DNA of 64,000 nt from Candidatus Schekmanbacteria bacterium (lineage in GTDB: Bacteria > CSSED10-310 > JACPHN01), in assembly GCA_016188575.1 (NCBI GenBank), contig JACPHN010000126.1:1-64000 (forward strand). Reading direction: 5' to 3'. Both the position numbers and the translations under genes were made by a program. The notes beneath the pieces were generated by a model that was not told the origin of the DNA, did no database searches, and saw nothing but the letters and a program-made list of their open reading frames with translations. Positions 27,115 to 35,231 of this stretch are shown in pieces. The first letter of the stretch is position 1, and each line of letters opens with the position of its first letter.

Positions 27115-27130
27115 TGGCACAACGATTGCA
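27115..27130 (+). promoter_or_regulatory. Sigma-54 promoter before the subtilase
   Basis: TGGCAC, AACGA, TTGCA: full consensus with GG at 27116-27117 and GC at 27128-27129. Start expected near 27140, 46 bases before the GTG of the protease. Confidence 0.85.
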
Positions 27131-27185
27131 TAATCGGCCACGGCCAATGCGAAATCATGATCGACCCTCTTGTCAGGAGATCCCA

Positions 27186-28709
27186 GTGAACAAGCCCATG
27201 ACCGCCGCCATCCTCACCGTCCTCGTCAGCGCCAGCGCTGTCACGGCAAGCGTCGCCGGTACGTGCCAAAACCCAGTCAACGGATCCTATCTTGTAATCG
27301 TCAAAGAGGTTACCAGCCTGCGATCCGCTCCGGCTTTCGTTGCCTCTGAATACTTCGAGGTCGCGCGCCTCAACCATATCGGCGTCGTTCATGTCCAGGC
27401 GACGCGGCGCGGTGCCGAGGAGCTGGCGCGCCGAGCCGACGTGATCGCGGTGGAGCAGGACTGCGCGGACTGGCAACCGCTGGGCAACCCCGATGACGAA
27501 CAGGTCGTGCCGTGGGGCATTGACGCGGTCAAGGCTCGCGAGGTCTGGGGCGTCACGCGCGGCGCCGGCGTGACTGTCGCGGTTCTCGATACGGGCGTGG
27601 ACACCACACACGAAGATCTTTCGGTCACCGGCGGCAAGAACTTCACTGGCGGCAGCGAGACGAGCTACGGTGACGTTTTTGGGCATGGCTCTCACGTCTC
27701 CGGCACCATCGCGGCTCTCGACAACGCGGTTGGCGTCCTCGGTGTTTCCCCGGATGTTTCCCTGATCATGGGCAAGGTCCTCAGCGACACGGGAAGCGGC
27801 CAGACAAGCTGGATCGCCGGTGGCATCGACTGGGCCGTGAGCCAGGGCGCCGATGTGCTGAGCATGAGTCTCGGTTCCTCCACGTCGAGCACCACGCTGC
27901 AAGCTGCCTGCGATCGCGCCTGGGCCGCGGGCGTGCTGGTCGTCGCCGCGTCCGGTAACGACGGCGCGAGCTCTGTCGGCTACCCGGCGGCGTACAGCTC
28001 CGTGATTGCAGTCGGTGCCGTCGATTCCAGTAACGCACTGGCCAGCTTCAGCAATTATGGTTCTGCGCAGGAGCTCGTCGCGCCTGGCGTGGACGTGCTC
28101 TCGTCTGTGCCGATGAACAGCTCCGCCGCCGCCTCCGGCACCGTCGCCGCCACCGGCGCATCGCTCTCGCTGTTCCCCATGACCTACAGCGGCAAGGCCA
28201 CCGTAACTGGCACGCTGTATAATTGCGGTCTGGCCACCACAGCCTCTGACTGCCCTGCCGGCGTGAGCGGCAACATCGCGCTGGTCCAGCGCGGCAGCGT
28301 CAGCTTCTCCCAGAAGGCCACGAGCGCACAGACAGCCGGCGCCGCGGCGGTGGTCATCTACAACAATGCAGACGGCGATTTCTACGGCACTCTCGGTGAA
28401 GATTCCGGATGGGGCCCGGTAGTCAGCTCGTCCAAGGCGCAAGGCGAGGCTCTGCTCGCTCTCGGCAACGCGGCGGTTACCATCGCTGTAACGCCATCGA
28501 GCTACAGCACCTACGCCGGGACATCGATGGCGACTCCGCACGTCGCCGGGGTCGCGGCGCTGGTCCGGGCCGCCAATCCCGGTCTTTCCAATCAGCAGGT
28601 CCGCGACCTCCTGACCTCGACGGCCACCGACCTCGGAACGGCCGGCCGCGACAACTCTTTCGGGTACGGCCTCGTCGATGCCGCCGCAGCCGTAGACGCG
28701 GCCAACTAG
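27186..28709 (+). CDS. Secreted subtilisin-like serine protease (S8) with PA domain
   Basis: A 507-residue preproprotein. Signal peptide 1-24, I9-like propeptide about 33-92, then the catalytic triad Asp135 (VLDTGVD), His167 (GHGSHVSG) and Ser447 (GTSMATPHVAG), with oxyanion Asn258. A PA domain of about 100 residues (320-425) is inserted before the Ser, as in many extracellular subtilases. It would degrade proteins outside the cell. GTG 27186 has AGGAG 6 bases upstream; ATG 27198 is a fallback. Its sigma-54 promoter suggests regulated predatory, developmental or nutrient-scavenging use. Confidence 0.93.
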   Translation: MNKPMTAAILTVLVSASAVTASVAGTCQNPVNGSYLVIVKEVTSLRSAPAFVASEYFEVARLNHIGVVHVQATRRGAEELARRADVIAVEQDCADWQPLGNPDDEQVVPWGIDAVKAREVWGVTRGAGVTVAVLDTGVDTTHEDLSVTGGKNFTGGSETSYGDVFGHGSHVSGTIAALDNAVGVLGVSPDVSLIMGKVLSDTGSGQTSWIAGGIDWAVSQGADVLSMSLGSSTSSTTLQAACDRAWAAGVLVVAASGNDGASSVGYPAAYSSVIAVGAVDSSNALASFSNYGSAQELVAPGVDVLSSVPMNSSAAASGTVAATGASLSLFPMTYSGKATVTGTLYNCGLATTASDCPAGVSGNIALVQRGSVSFSQKATSAQTAGAAAVVIYNNADGDFYGTLGEDSGWGPVVSSSKAQGEALLALGNAAVTIAVTPSSYSTYAGTSMATPHVAGVAALVRAANPGLSNQQVRDLLTSTATDLGTAGRDNSFGYGLVDAAAAVDAAN

Positions 28710-28747
28710 GGCCACGTTGCTTCCATAGCTTCCTCCAGGTTCTCGCC

Positions 28748-28783
28748 GGAGCGGGGTCATCATGACGACCCCGCTCCTCTTTT
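28748..28783 (+). terminator. Rho-independent terminator after the protease
   Basis: GGAGCGGGGTC and GACCCCGCTCC form an 11-bp stem with an 8-base loop, followed by TCTTTTGTT. It ends the subtilase transcript before the exonuclease gene. Confidence 0.9.
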
Positions 28784-28815
28784 GTTGGGCACGCCCGTGA
28801 TGGTTGGAGAGATTC

Positions 28816-29589
28816 ATGCGCATCGCCACCTGGAACGTCAATGGGCTGCGGGCGCGTCTGGACTTGGTGCGTCAGTGGCTCGCCGACCGGCAGCCGGACT
28901 GCGTTGCGCTGCAAGAGCTCAAGACAGCCGCAGACCAGTTCCCTGAACGCGAGCTCGAGGAGAGCGGCTACTCCTCCTACTTCCTCGGTCAAAAGGCGTG
29001 GAACGGCGTGGCGGTGCTCACGAAAACCTCCGCGGCAGTGCTGGCTTCCGGCCTGCCTGGCATGGAAGGAGCCGGATCCCGCTTCCTGGGCGTAAGCGTC
29101 GGCGATTTGAGGATTTTCAGCGCGTACTGCCCAAACGGCAAGGACATCGCGCATCGTGATTTCGCACTCAAACTGCGCTGGCTTGAGCGGCTACGAGACT
29201 TCCTCGAGACGAGCTGCTCGGCCGCGGACCCCATCTTCCTCTGCGGCGATCTCAATGTCGCGCCTGCCGCACTTGACACTTGTGACGAAGCTGCCAGCCA
29301 AGGGCAGCTTTTCCACACCAGCGCGGAGCGCCAGAGTTTCCGCGACCTGCTCGCGTGGGGACTCGATGACGTCTTTCGAGCGCAGCATCCGCAAGCGCGC
29401 GAGTTTACCTGGTGGGACTACCGGGCCGGCGCCTTTCACCGTGACATCGGATTGCGAATTGATTTTCTCCTGGCGACCCGGCCTGCTTCGGTGCGCGTGC
29501 GCAACGTCGTGATCGACCGGGACTACCGCAAAAAGAAGGATGGCTTCACGCCGTCTGATCACGCGCCGGTCTTCGCCGACCTGGAGTAG
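28816..29589 (+). CDS. xthA: Exodeoxyribonuclease III (AP endonuclease)
   Basis: A 257-residue exonuclease III. It shows ATWNVNGLRAR at the start, LQELK with the metal-binding Glu, AYCPNG, CGDLNVAP, IDFLL and the final SDHAP. All catalytic residues are present. It repairs abasic sites and trims damaged 3' ends. The ATG at 28816 has GGAGAG upstream. It stands alone between a terminator and a promoter. Confidence 0.95.
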   Translation: MRIATWNVNGLRARLDLVRQWLADRQPDCVALQELKTAADQFPERELEESGYSSYFLGQKAWNGVAVLTKTSAAVLASGLPGMEGAGSRFLGVSVGDLRIFSAYCPNGKDIAHRDFALKLRWLERLRDFLETSCSAADPIFLCGDLNVAPAALDTCDEAASQGQLFHTSAERQSFRDLLAWGLDDVFRAQHPQAREFTWWDYRAGAFHRDIGLRIDFLLATRPASVRVRNVVIDRDYRKKKDGFTPSDHAPVFADLE

Positions 29590-29605
29590 GGGCTTGCCGC
29601 GAGAC

Positions 29606-29634
29606 TTGTGAGGCGCGCGAAATCGGCGTACAAT
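29606..29634 (+). promoter_or_regulatory. Sigma-70-type promoter
   Basis: TTGTGA (29606-29611), 17-base spacer, TACAAT (29629-29634). Start near 29641, giving an unusually long leader of about 160 bases before ATG 29802. Confidence 0.6.
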
Positions 29635-29801
29635 TTATGCCGCCTCGCCGGCATCGGCATCCTCTTGCGCATGCACCCGCCAATTGGCTGCCGAAAGTGG
29701 CCAGTAAATCGGGCAGCGTGCTGTGCCAAAAAGGCGTAAGCCCGCGCTCCAGCAGGCCACGAGCGGTCTTGTTCGCTTCGGCACCAACAAGGGGGATCGC
29801 G

Positions 29802-31565
29802 ATGGACGATAGGCGCGTCGACATCGAAGAGGCGCTGGCGTCCCTGTCACGGGAAGTTCAGTCCCTGGCAGAACGTCTGCGAAGGCTGGAACAGGTCGTC
29901 TTGCCGCGCAGTCGCGACTTCACGATGGCAAGCGAGCGTATTACAGGCGCTCCGGACCGTCTCGTGGGCGACGAAGAGAGGAGGGGGAGCCTTGACTTCA
30001 GTGCCGGCGCCTCCTTGGTGGGGCGCGTGCTGCTCATCCTTGGCGGCGCCTTTTTCTTGCGCGCCCTTACCGAAGGCAGCGTGCTGTCCGCCGGTCCTGG
30101 AGTCATCCTGGGTTTCACGTACGCGGCTGCCTGGATGGTCATGTGCGGTCGAGCCGCGCGCAGGGGGAGCTCCGTCGTCGCCTCCGCATACGGCGGCGCG
30201 GTGGCGCTCATCGCTTATCCGCTGCTCTGGGAGAGCATCACGCACTCGCGGCTGCCCGCCCCGCTGGTGGGCGCCGTCGCCTTGCTCGTGGCGTTCGTGT
30301 CGCTTGCCATCGCGCACCACTATCGGCTTGCGGCCGTGGCGTGGTCTTCGTGGACCGGGGCGGCGCTTTTGGGGTTCGCCCTCCTGCCCGAGACCAAGGC
30401 CTTTGCCGCAATTACCATGTATCATGTTGGCCTCGGCGTCGCCGCCGGCCTGGTCTTCACACGCCGAGAATGGGCGGCCTTTGCCTGGGTTGCTTGCCTT
30501 ACCGCAGATTTCGCCGCCTTGATCACCGCTGTCGGCCTGGTGACTCACGAGCGGGGATTTGGGGCAGCGGCGCTCGCCGCTCAGCTTGCGCTCGCAGTCG
30601 CCTTTCTCGGGTGGTTCGGACACCGAGTACTGGTGCGCCGCGAGAACCCGACGACTTTGGCCTTCGCCCAGTCCGTGGCCGTGCTTCTGCTGGGGTATTT
30701 GCCTGCCGTGCTGGCCATCAAGATGGTGTCTGCGCCCGCCGCCTGGGGGCTCGGCGCACTCAGCGGGGTGGTAGCCGCGGTGGGCTATGGGGCAATGCTC
30801 CGTCTTGGCGTGGGAGAAGCTGCAACCCACAGGATGCGCGGTTACGCGGCAACGGTGTCCTTCGCGCTGTTGCTCGGTTGCGCACAGCTTCTGCTCGGCG
30901 CCGAGTATGGCGGTGTGGCGGTGGCGGCGGCGGTGTGGACGGCGTCGCGCTGGGTTGGCGCGCCGCTGCGGCTGCAGGCTTGTCTGGCGGTGCTGCTCGC
31001 AGCGCTGGGCTCAGGCCTGGTAGAGGCAGCAGCTCGCGCGTTTGCTGGTTCGCTCGGCGCCTCCTTGCCCGTGATGCCCATGAGCGCATTCTTGGCGCTC
31101 GGCGCCACGGCGCTCGCCTACGCACTGACCGCGGCCGATGGCGCGGCCACACGGGGCCTTCGGGTTTCGCGATTGGTCTGTCTTGCCGTCGCGGTTTTCG
31201 GGATTGGGGCCGTCGCTGTCTTGTTCGCCGTTTCCCTCGCCGCGGGCGCCGTCCCGCCGGGCGCGGGCGCCGTAGCCGCGGTTCGCTCCATGACCATCGC
31301 TGCGGCGATCGTGGCGCTGGCCGCGCTATCCCGCGTCCGGCGCTTCGCAGACGCCGGGATGCTTGTCTACCCGATCCTCGCGGTCGGGGCGCTCAAGCTG
31401 CTCGTGGAGGATTTTTTCGCCGGCAGCGCCGGGGCGCTCTTTCTGGCGCTGTCCTCGTACGGCGGCGCTCTGATATTCGGCTCCCGGGTCCGCTCACGGC
31501 CGGTGGCGGCGGCGTCTCCCGTGGAGGAAACGCCCGCACCGGTCACGAGCTCCCAGAGTGCTTGA
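29802..31565 (+). CDS. DUF2339-type multi-pass membrane protein
   Basis: A 587-residue protein. Residues 1-45 form a charged helix, likely coiled coil (EALASLSREVQSLAERLRRL). After a linker there are about 16-18 hydrophobic helices to residue 570, then a short Pro/Ala tail. This matches the general layout of DUF2339 proteins, whose function is unknown. The ATG has a GGGGG ribosome site. Upstream the frame stays open to 29637 but that part has no family look. Confidence 0.75.
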   Translation: MDDRRVDIEEALASLSREVQSLAERLRRLEQVVLPRSRDFTMASERITGAPDRLVGDEERRGSLDFSAGASLVGRVLLILGGAFFLRALTEGSVLSAGPGVILGFTYAAAWMVMCGRAARRGSSVVASAYGGAVALIAYPLLWESITHSRLPAPLVGAVALLVAFVSLAIAHHYRLAAVAWSSWTGAALLGFALLPETKAFAAITMYHVGLGVAAGLVFTRREWAAFAWVACLTADFAALITAVGLVTHERGFGAAALAAQLALAVAFLGWFGHRVLVRRENPTTLAFAQSVAVLLLGYLPAVLAIKMVSAPAAWGLGALSGVVAAVGYGAMLRLGVGEAATHRMRGYAATVSFALLLGCAQLLLGAEYGGVAVAAAVWTASRWVGAPLRLQACLAVLLAALGSGLVEAAARAFAGSLGASLPVMPMSAFLALGATALAYALTAADGAATRGLRVSRLVCLAVAVFGIGAVAVLFAVSLAAGAVPPGAGAVAAVRSMTIAAAIVALAALSRVRRFADAGMLVYPILAVGALKLLVEDFFAGSAGALFLALSSYGGALIFGSRVRSRPVAAASPVEETPAPVTSSQSA

Positions 31566-31593
31566 AGCGCGTGTCAGGTCAGCCCCTGGCGCG

Positions 31594-32040
31594 CTACTTC
31601 TTCTCTTCCACCGGCGACTTGAGCGTGAGGAGCCAGTCTACCAGCGTTTTCAGCTCCTCGGGCTTGCCGGTGAAGCGCTTCTTGTGCTTGCGCCCGTCGT
31701 CATTCGCGACTCGCTTCTGCAGCCAGTTCGTCAGGTAGTCCGCGTCTCGTTTCACACCGACTCCCGAAAGGTCCGGCGGATCGACCTTCTTCTCCTCCTT
31801 GAGGACAACCTCGTCCCCCTCCTCGCCCTCTTCCTCCTGCTTCGGAGCCTTGGCCTTGACGATTCCGGCGACTTTGACCTCGTGGCAGCGGTTACACTTC
31901 TTGTCCTGGAACAGCTTGATCGCTGCCTGATCATCGGCGGCCGCGGTCGCCGGTACCGACAGACCGGACGCCATTAGCGCGACGGCAACAACAGCAGCGG
32001 CGACAAGCGCCAGCCCCAGAGCGGACACAATCCTCTGCAT
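31594..32040 (-). CDS. Exported monoheme cytochrome c
   Basis: A 148-residue periplasmic protein. Signal peptide 1-33, heme motif CNRCH near residue 48, and a distal stretch GKPEELKTLVDWLLTL typical of class I c-type folds. A Lys/Glu-rich insert (EEEGEEGDE) separates the halves. It is last in the NrfD-type electron-transfer operon and could accept electrons from the tetraheme subunit. ATG 32040 begins the signal. Confidence 0.88.
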   Translation of the reverse strand: MQRIVSALGLALVAAAVVAVALMASGLSVPATAAADDQAAIKLFQDKKCNRCHEVKVAGIVKAKAPKQEEEGEEGDEVVLKEEKKVDPPDLSGVGVKRDADYLTNWLQKRVANDDGRKHKKRFTGKPEELKTLVDWLLTLKSPVEEKK

Positions 32041-32103
32041 ACGATACCCGACCTCAACAATGGTGATGCTCGCGGCTTCCACTCAAACCGCCATTCCCAC
32101 CGA

Positions 32104-33381
32104 TCAGGCAGGAAGCGAGCCAGGCGGCTGGACGCCCATCGCCGCGGCGCCGGGCCCTGCTCCTGCAGCTCCACGGCGGAGGTTACCCGTGAGAATTCCC
32201 ACGGCGACTTTGGTCATCAACGTGTAAACAATGAAGCCCGTGGCAAACGCGCCCGCGCCGACGCGAACCTCGGTCATGGTGGGCACATAGGCGTAGATCT
32301 CGCCCAAGGTATCCGGGGTCATTCCCGGAATGATCAGGCCCATGCCTTTCTCTATGTATACGCCGGAGTAGATGAGGAGGCAACCGATATTCAGCGTAAT
32401 GGGGTTCCGCCGCGTCGCGGGGATCAAGAAAAGTAGAAACGCGGCAACGCTACAGGCGACTGCTGACCATCCGTATGGCACGAGTGCGTTGTGACCATGC
32501 ACGCCCACGAAGAGATAGTCGAAGTGAACGCGATGCTCCGTAGCTGAGTACACTTCCTTGAATACTTCTGCGCCAAGCAGGAACAGGTTGATGAACATGG
32601 CGTAGGCCATGAGCTCTGCGACCTTCCAGATGGCCTCATCCTTGATCTCGATCTTCGTAGTTCGCTGGAGTATTTGGAAGAGGATCAAGAGGATGGCGGG
32701 CCCGGAACAGAAGGCGCTCGCGATAAATCGCGGTGCCAGGATCGAAGCGTTCCAGAATGGCCGCGACGCGAGACCGTTGTATATGAAGGCAGTAACGGTG
32801 TGGATTGATATGGCGACCGGGATGGAGATGAGGACAAGCGGCACGAAGAATTTGTGATTGATGGGCCGTCCATGGTAGGTCTTGAACAGGACATAAAGGA
32901 CGATCGCGATGTTGATGGCAAAATACAGGTTCAGCACGACGACGTCCCAGGCGAGCAACGAGCTCGGCCAGTTGAGGCGACCGATGCGCGGAATCAGGTG
33001 CCAGACGCGGTCTGGTCGGCCCATGTCCGCCAGCACGAAAATCATGCACATGACCAGGGCGCTGATCGCGAGGATCTCTCCGAGGATCACCACTTCCTTG
33101 ATGGGTTTCCAGTTGTACACGTAGGCAGGAATCACGACAATGATCGCAGCGGCGGCAACGCCGACCAGGAACGTGAAGTTGCCGATGTAGAAGCCCCACG
33201 AAACCTGATCGCGCATGGCGGTCACGATCAGGCCATTCGAAAGCTGCTCGACGTACGCCGTGACGCCCCAGACGAACAGCCCGCACAGGAAGGTCAGCCA
33301 AAGGTAGAAGTATCGCCCCCCGGTCAGCGAGTAGCGGAGAGCGGTCAATACGAACTTCGGGAACTCGATCAGCTTGCTCAT
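32104..33381 (-). CDS. NrfD/PsrC-type quinol-interacting membrane subunit
   Basis: A 425-residue protein with about ten membrane helices, including ADMGRPDRVWHLIPR after the third. That resembles the conserved quinone-site region of NrfD/HybB/DsrP-type proteins. It would exchange electrons between menaquinol and the adjacent iron-sulfur protein. The ATG lies 7 bases after the stop of the ferredoxin gene. Together with the tetraheme cytochrome it resembles the membrane cytochrome complexes of metal-reducing deltaproteobacteria. Confidence 0.9.
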   Translation of the reverse strand: MSKLIEFPKFVLTALRYSLTGGRYFYLWLTFLCGLFVWGVTAYVEQLSNGLIVTAMRDQVSWGFYIGNFTFLVGVAAAAIIVVIPAYVYNWKPIKEVVILGEILAISALVMCMIFVLADMGRPDRVWHLIPRIGRLNWPSSLLAWDVVVLNLYFAINIAIVLYVLFKTYHGRPINHKFFVPLVLISIPVAISIHTVTAFIYNGLASRPFWNASILAPRFIASAFCSGPAILLILFQILQRTTKIEIKDEAIWKVAELMAYAMFINLFLLGAEVFKEVYSATEHRVHFDYLFVGVHGHNALVPYGWSAVACSVAAFLLFLIPATRRNPITLNIGCLLIYSGVYIEKGMGLIIPGMTPDTLGEIYAYVPTMTEVRVGAGAFATGFIVYTLMTKVAVGILTGNLRRGAAGAGPGAAAMGVQPPGSLPA

Positions 33382-33388
33382 GGTGACC

Positions 33389-34327
33389 TCAAGTCGCGTA
33401 GAAGTAGAAGAACTTGGGCTCGGTCTTGAGCTCGGCCTTGAGAACAAAAACGCGCTTGTGGTCCAACAGGTAACGGATCTCGCTTTCGGGATCGAGCAGG
33501 TTCCCGAACTTGCGCGCGCCCACCGGGCAGATTTCGACGCACGCGGGATAGCGGCCCTGCTCCTTGCGCACGCGCTGAATGCAAAACGTGCACTTTTCGA
33601 CGACGCCGCGCGAGCGCGGGCGATTGCCGAGGTAGTGGGTATCCGGGTTGACCTCGTCGGCGGGGACGTAGGGATCGCCCCAATTGAAGTGGCGAGCGCC
33701 ATACGGGCACGCCGCGACGCAACAGCGGCAACCGATGCACCAGTCGTAGTCGACGACCACGATGCCATCGGGTTCTTTCCACGTCGCCCCGACGGGGCAA
33801 ACGCGCACACACGGAGGGTTCTCGCATTGTTGGCACTGAATGGGCATGTAGAAGTAGCCGTCCTCGGGTACCTTTGCGGCGTCGTAGTAGTATTCCGCCC
33901 CTTCGAGGTCGATACCTTTCTCGCGCTTCTGGCGCATCACGCGAATCCAGTGGATCTGTGGGTCCCGCGACTGGTTGTTCTCCCGAACACAGGCGTAGAC
34001 ACATCGCCGGCACCCGATGCAGCGCGAGAGGTCGAGTCCGTAACCGAACTTGACACCGGGTTGCGCCGGCGTCGCCGCGACGGATACGGTCTTGCCGACT
34101 TCTTCGGTGTGGCGCTTCTCGAGGCGCGCGATGGTCTCCTTGACCTCGTCTGGCGACATCTCGCGGAACTGCTTTTGAAAGAACTGCTCGATTGATTCGG
34201 GGGTGCAGGAGGACAGCAGGAACCCTGCGAGCACGCCGCTGGCGGCACCCAGAAAGTCGCGTCGCGAGGGCGCTGCGGAGCAACCGCAACCGCCGGCCTC
34301 AGGAACTGTCGGAGATGGGTTGCTCAT
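33389..34327 (-). CDS. Tat-exported four-cluster ferredoxin subunit
   Basis: A 312-residue protein. The twin-Arg signal SRRDFLGAASG is at 21-31 and is followed by SSCTPES, possibly a lipobox. Four groups of cysteines for [4Fe-4S] clusters are seen: CIGCRRCVYAC, CQQCENPPCVRVC, CIGCRCCVAAC and the split CTFC...CVEIC. This is the DsrO/HybA/NrfC pattern. It should pass electrons between the NrfD subunit and cytochrome c in the periplasm. It overlaps the tetraheme gene by 4 bp (ATGA). Confidence 0.93.
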   Translation of the reverse strand: MSNPSPTVPEAGGCGCSAAPSRRDFLGAASGVLAGFLLSSCTPESIEQFFQKQFREMSPDEVKETIARLEKRHTEEVGKTVSVAATPAQPGVKFGYGLDLSRCIGCRRCVYACVRENNQSRDPQIHWIRVMRQKREKGIDLEGAEYYYDAAKVPEDGYFYMPIQCQQCENPPCVRVCPVGATWKEPDGIVVVDYDWCIGCRCCVAACPYGARHFNWGDPYVPADEVNPDTHYLGNRPRSRGVVEKCTFCIQRVRKEQGRYPACVEICPVGARKFGNLLDPESEIRYLLDHKRVFVLKAELKTEPKFFYFYAT

Positions 34328-35013
34328 TTTGCGACTCCCGCATTGGAGGAAGCCTCATCAGACTTGGGCACGGCGTGCGCCGTGGCAAACAGCCCGCGGC
34401 CAACCGTTTCGGGCCGGGCGGGAGGTGGCAGCGGCACCATCTGCTTGAAACGGGGCGCATGTGGCCAGTGGCAGTGCACGCACAGGAGATAGCGCTTGGG
34501 CCCGTTCCAGTATCCCGTGCGCCGGCCATGGATCCCGGCCTTCCAGTCGCGGAATATCGTGCCGTGGCACTGGCCGCATAGCTCGTACGACTTGGTGAAA
34601 GAAACGGGCTCGCCACTCGCCAGTCTCAGCTTCGTACGGTTCTCGAAGCTGTGACAATCCAGGCACCAGCGTTTCTCATCGCCGTGATGCAGGACGATGT
34701 CGGTATGCTCGTCGGAGAGCTCCCGGCGTTCGGCGTTATCATCCTGGGGGTCGTGGCAGTCGGTGCACGGCCAGTAGTCGGGGTTCAGCGGCGGAGGAGG
34801 GACCTGCAGCTCCTTTTCGGTACCCGTAAGACCCTCGAGAGGATCGACATTGAAGACATCGGGGAATTCGGCCGGAGAATGCGGTACCGCCGCGGCTTCC
34901 GCTGTCGCGTGCGGTCGCGGGTGCCCCCGGAGCTCGAACACGAAAATGCCGATGCTTACGGCCAAGAATAGGCCGAGCAATCCGTAAAAGGCGTAGTCCT
35001 GGATTCTCTGCAT
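34324..35013 (-). CDS. Membrane-anchored tetraheme cytochrome c
   Basis: A 229-residue protein with an N-terminal membrane anchor (about 8-28) and four CxxCH heme sites: CTDCH, CLDCH, CGQCH and CVHCH. Extra His residues near each site can serve as distal ligands. It opens the operon tetraheme c - ferredoxin - NrfD - monoheme c, and is the likely periplasmic outlet or inlet of electrons. Upstream is a 218-base gap without a gene. Confidence 0.92.
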   Translation of the reverse strand: MQRIQDYAFYGLLGLFLAVSIGIFVFELRGHPRPHATAEAAAVPHSPAEFPDVFNVDPLEGLTGTEKELQVPPPPLNPDYWPCTDCHDPQDDNAERRELSDEHTDIVLHHGDEKRWCLDCHSFENRTKLRLASGEPVSFTKSYELCGQCHGTIFRDWKAGIHGRRTGYWNGPKRYLLCVHCHWPHAPRFKQMVPLPPPARPETVGRGLFATAHAVPKSDEASSNAGVAK

Positions 35014-35231
35014 GCCCACAGTCTCCACAGCAACATGCGTTCAGGTTCAGCTTGCTATTTCTGGGCCCGGACGCGAGAGCAAACACGCTACTCTCTCGCT
35101 TCCGGAGTCCAGCGCGAAGGATGTAGGCGGCAGCACGAAAATCCGGTTAGTATCAGGGTAGCGACATCGCGTACGCCGCGCAAGCCCCCAGGCCGCAGGT
35201 TTCCTATCAGCGCGCATGCCACTCCCGCCGC
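35014..35231. other. Gap without recognised gene
   Basis: This 218-base gap separates the ClpA-like gene end from the cytochrome operon start. I see no clear promoter consensus or terminator in it. Confidence 0.35.

Noticed and set aside
26979-28841. A 620-codon open frame antisense to the subtilase
   Set aside because: It has no family resemblance, and the opposite strand carries a full protease with catalytic triad, ribosome site and promoter. High GC content produces such antisense frames.
30143-31738. A 531-codon frame overlapping the DUF2339-type gene on the same strand
   Set aside because: Arg-rich and without domains, while the other frame gives regular membrane helices.
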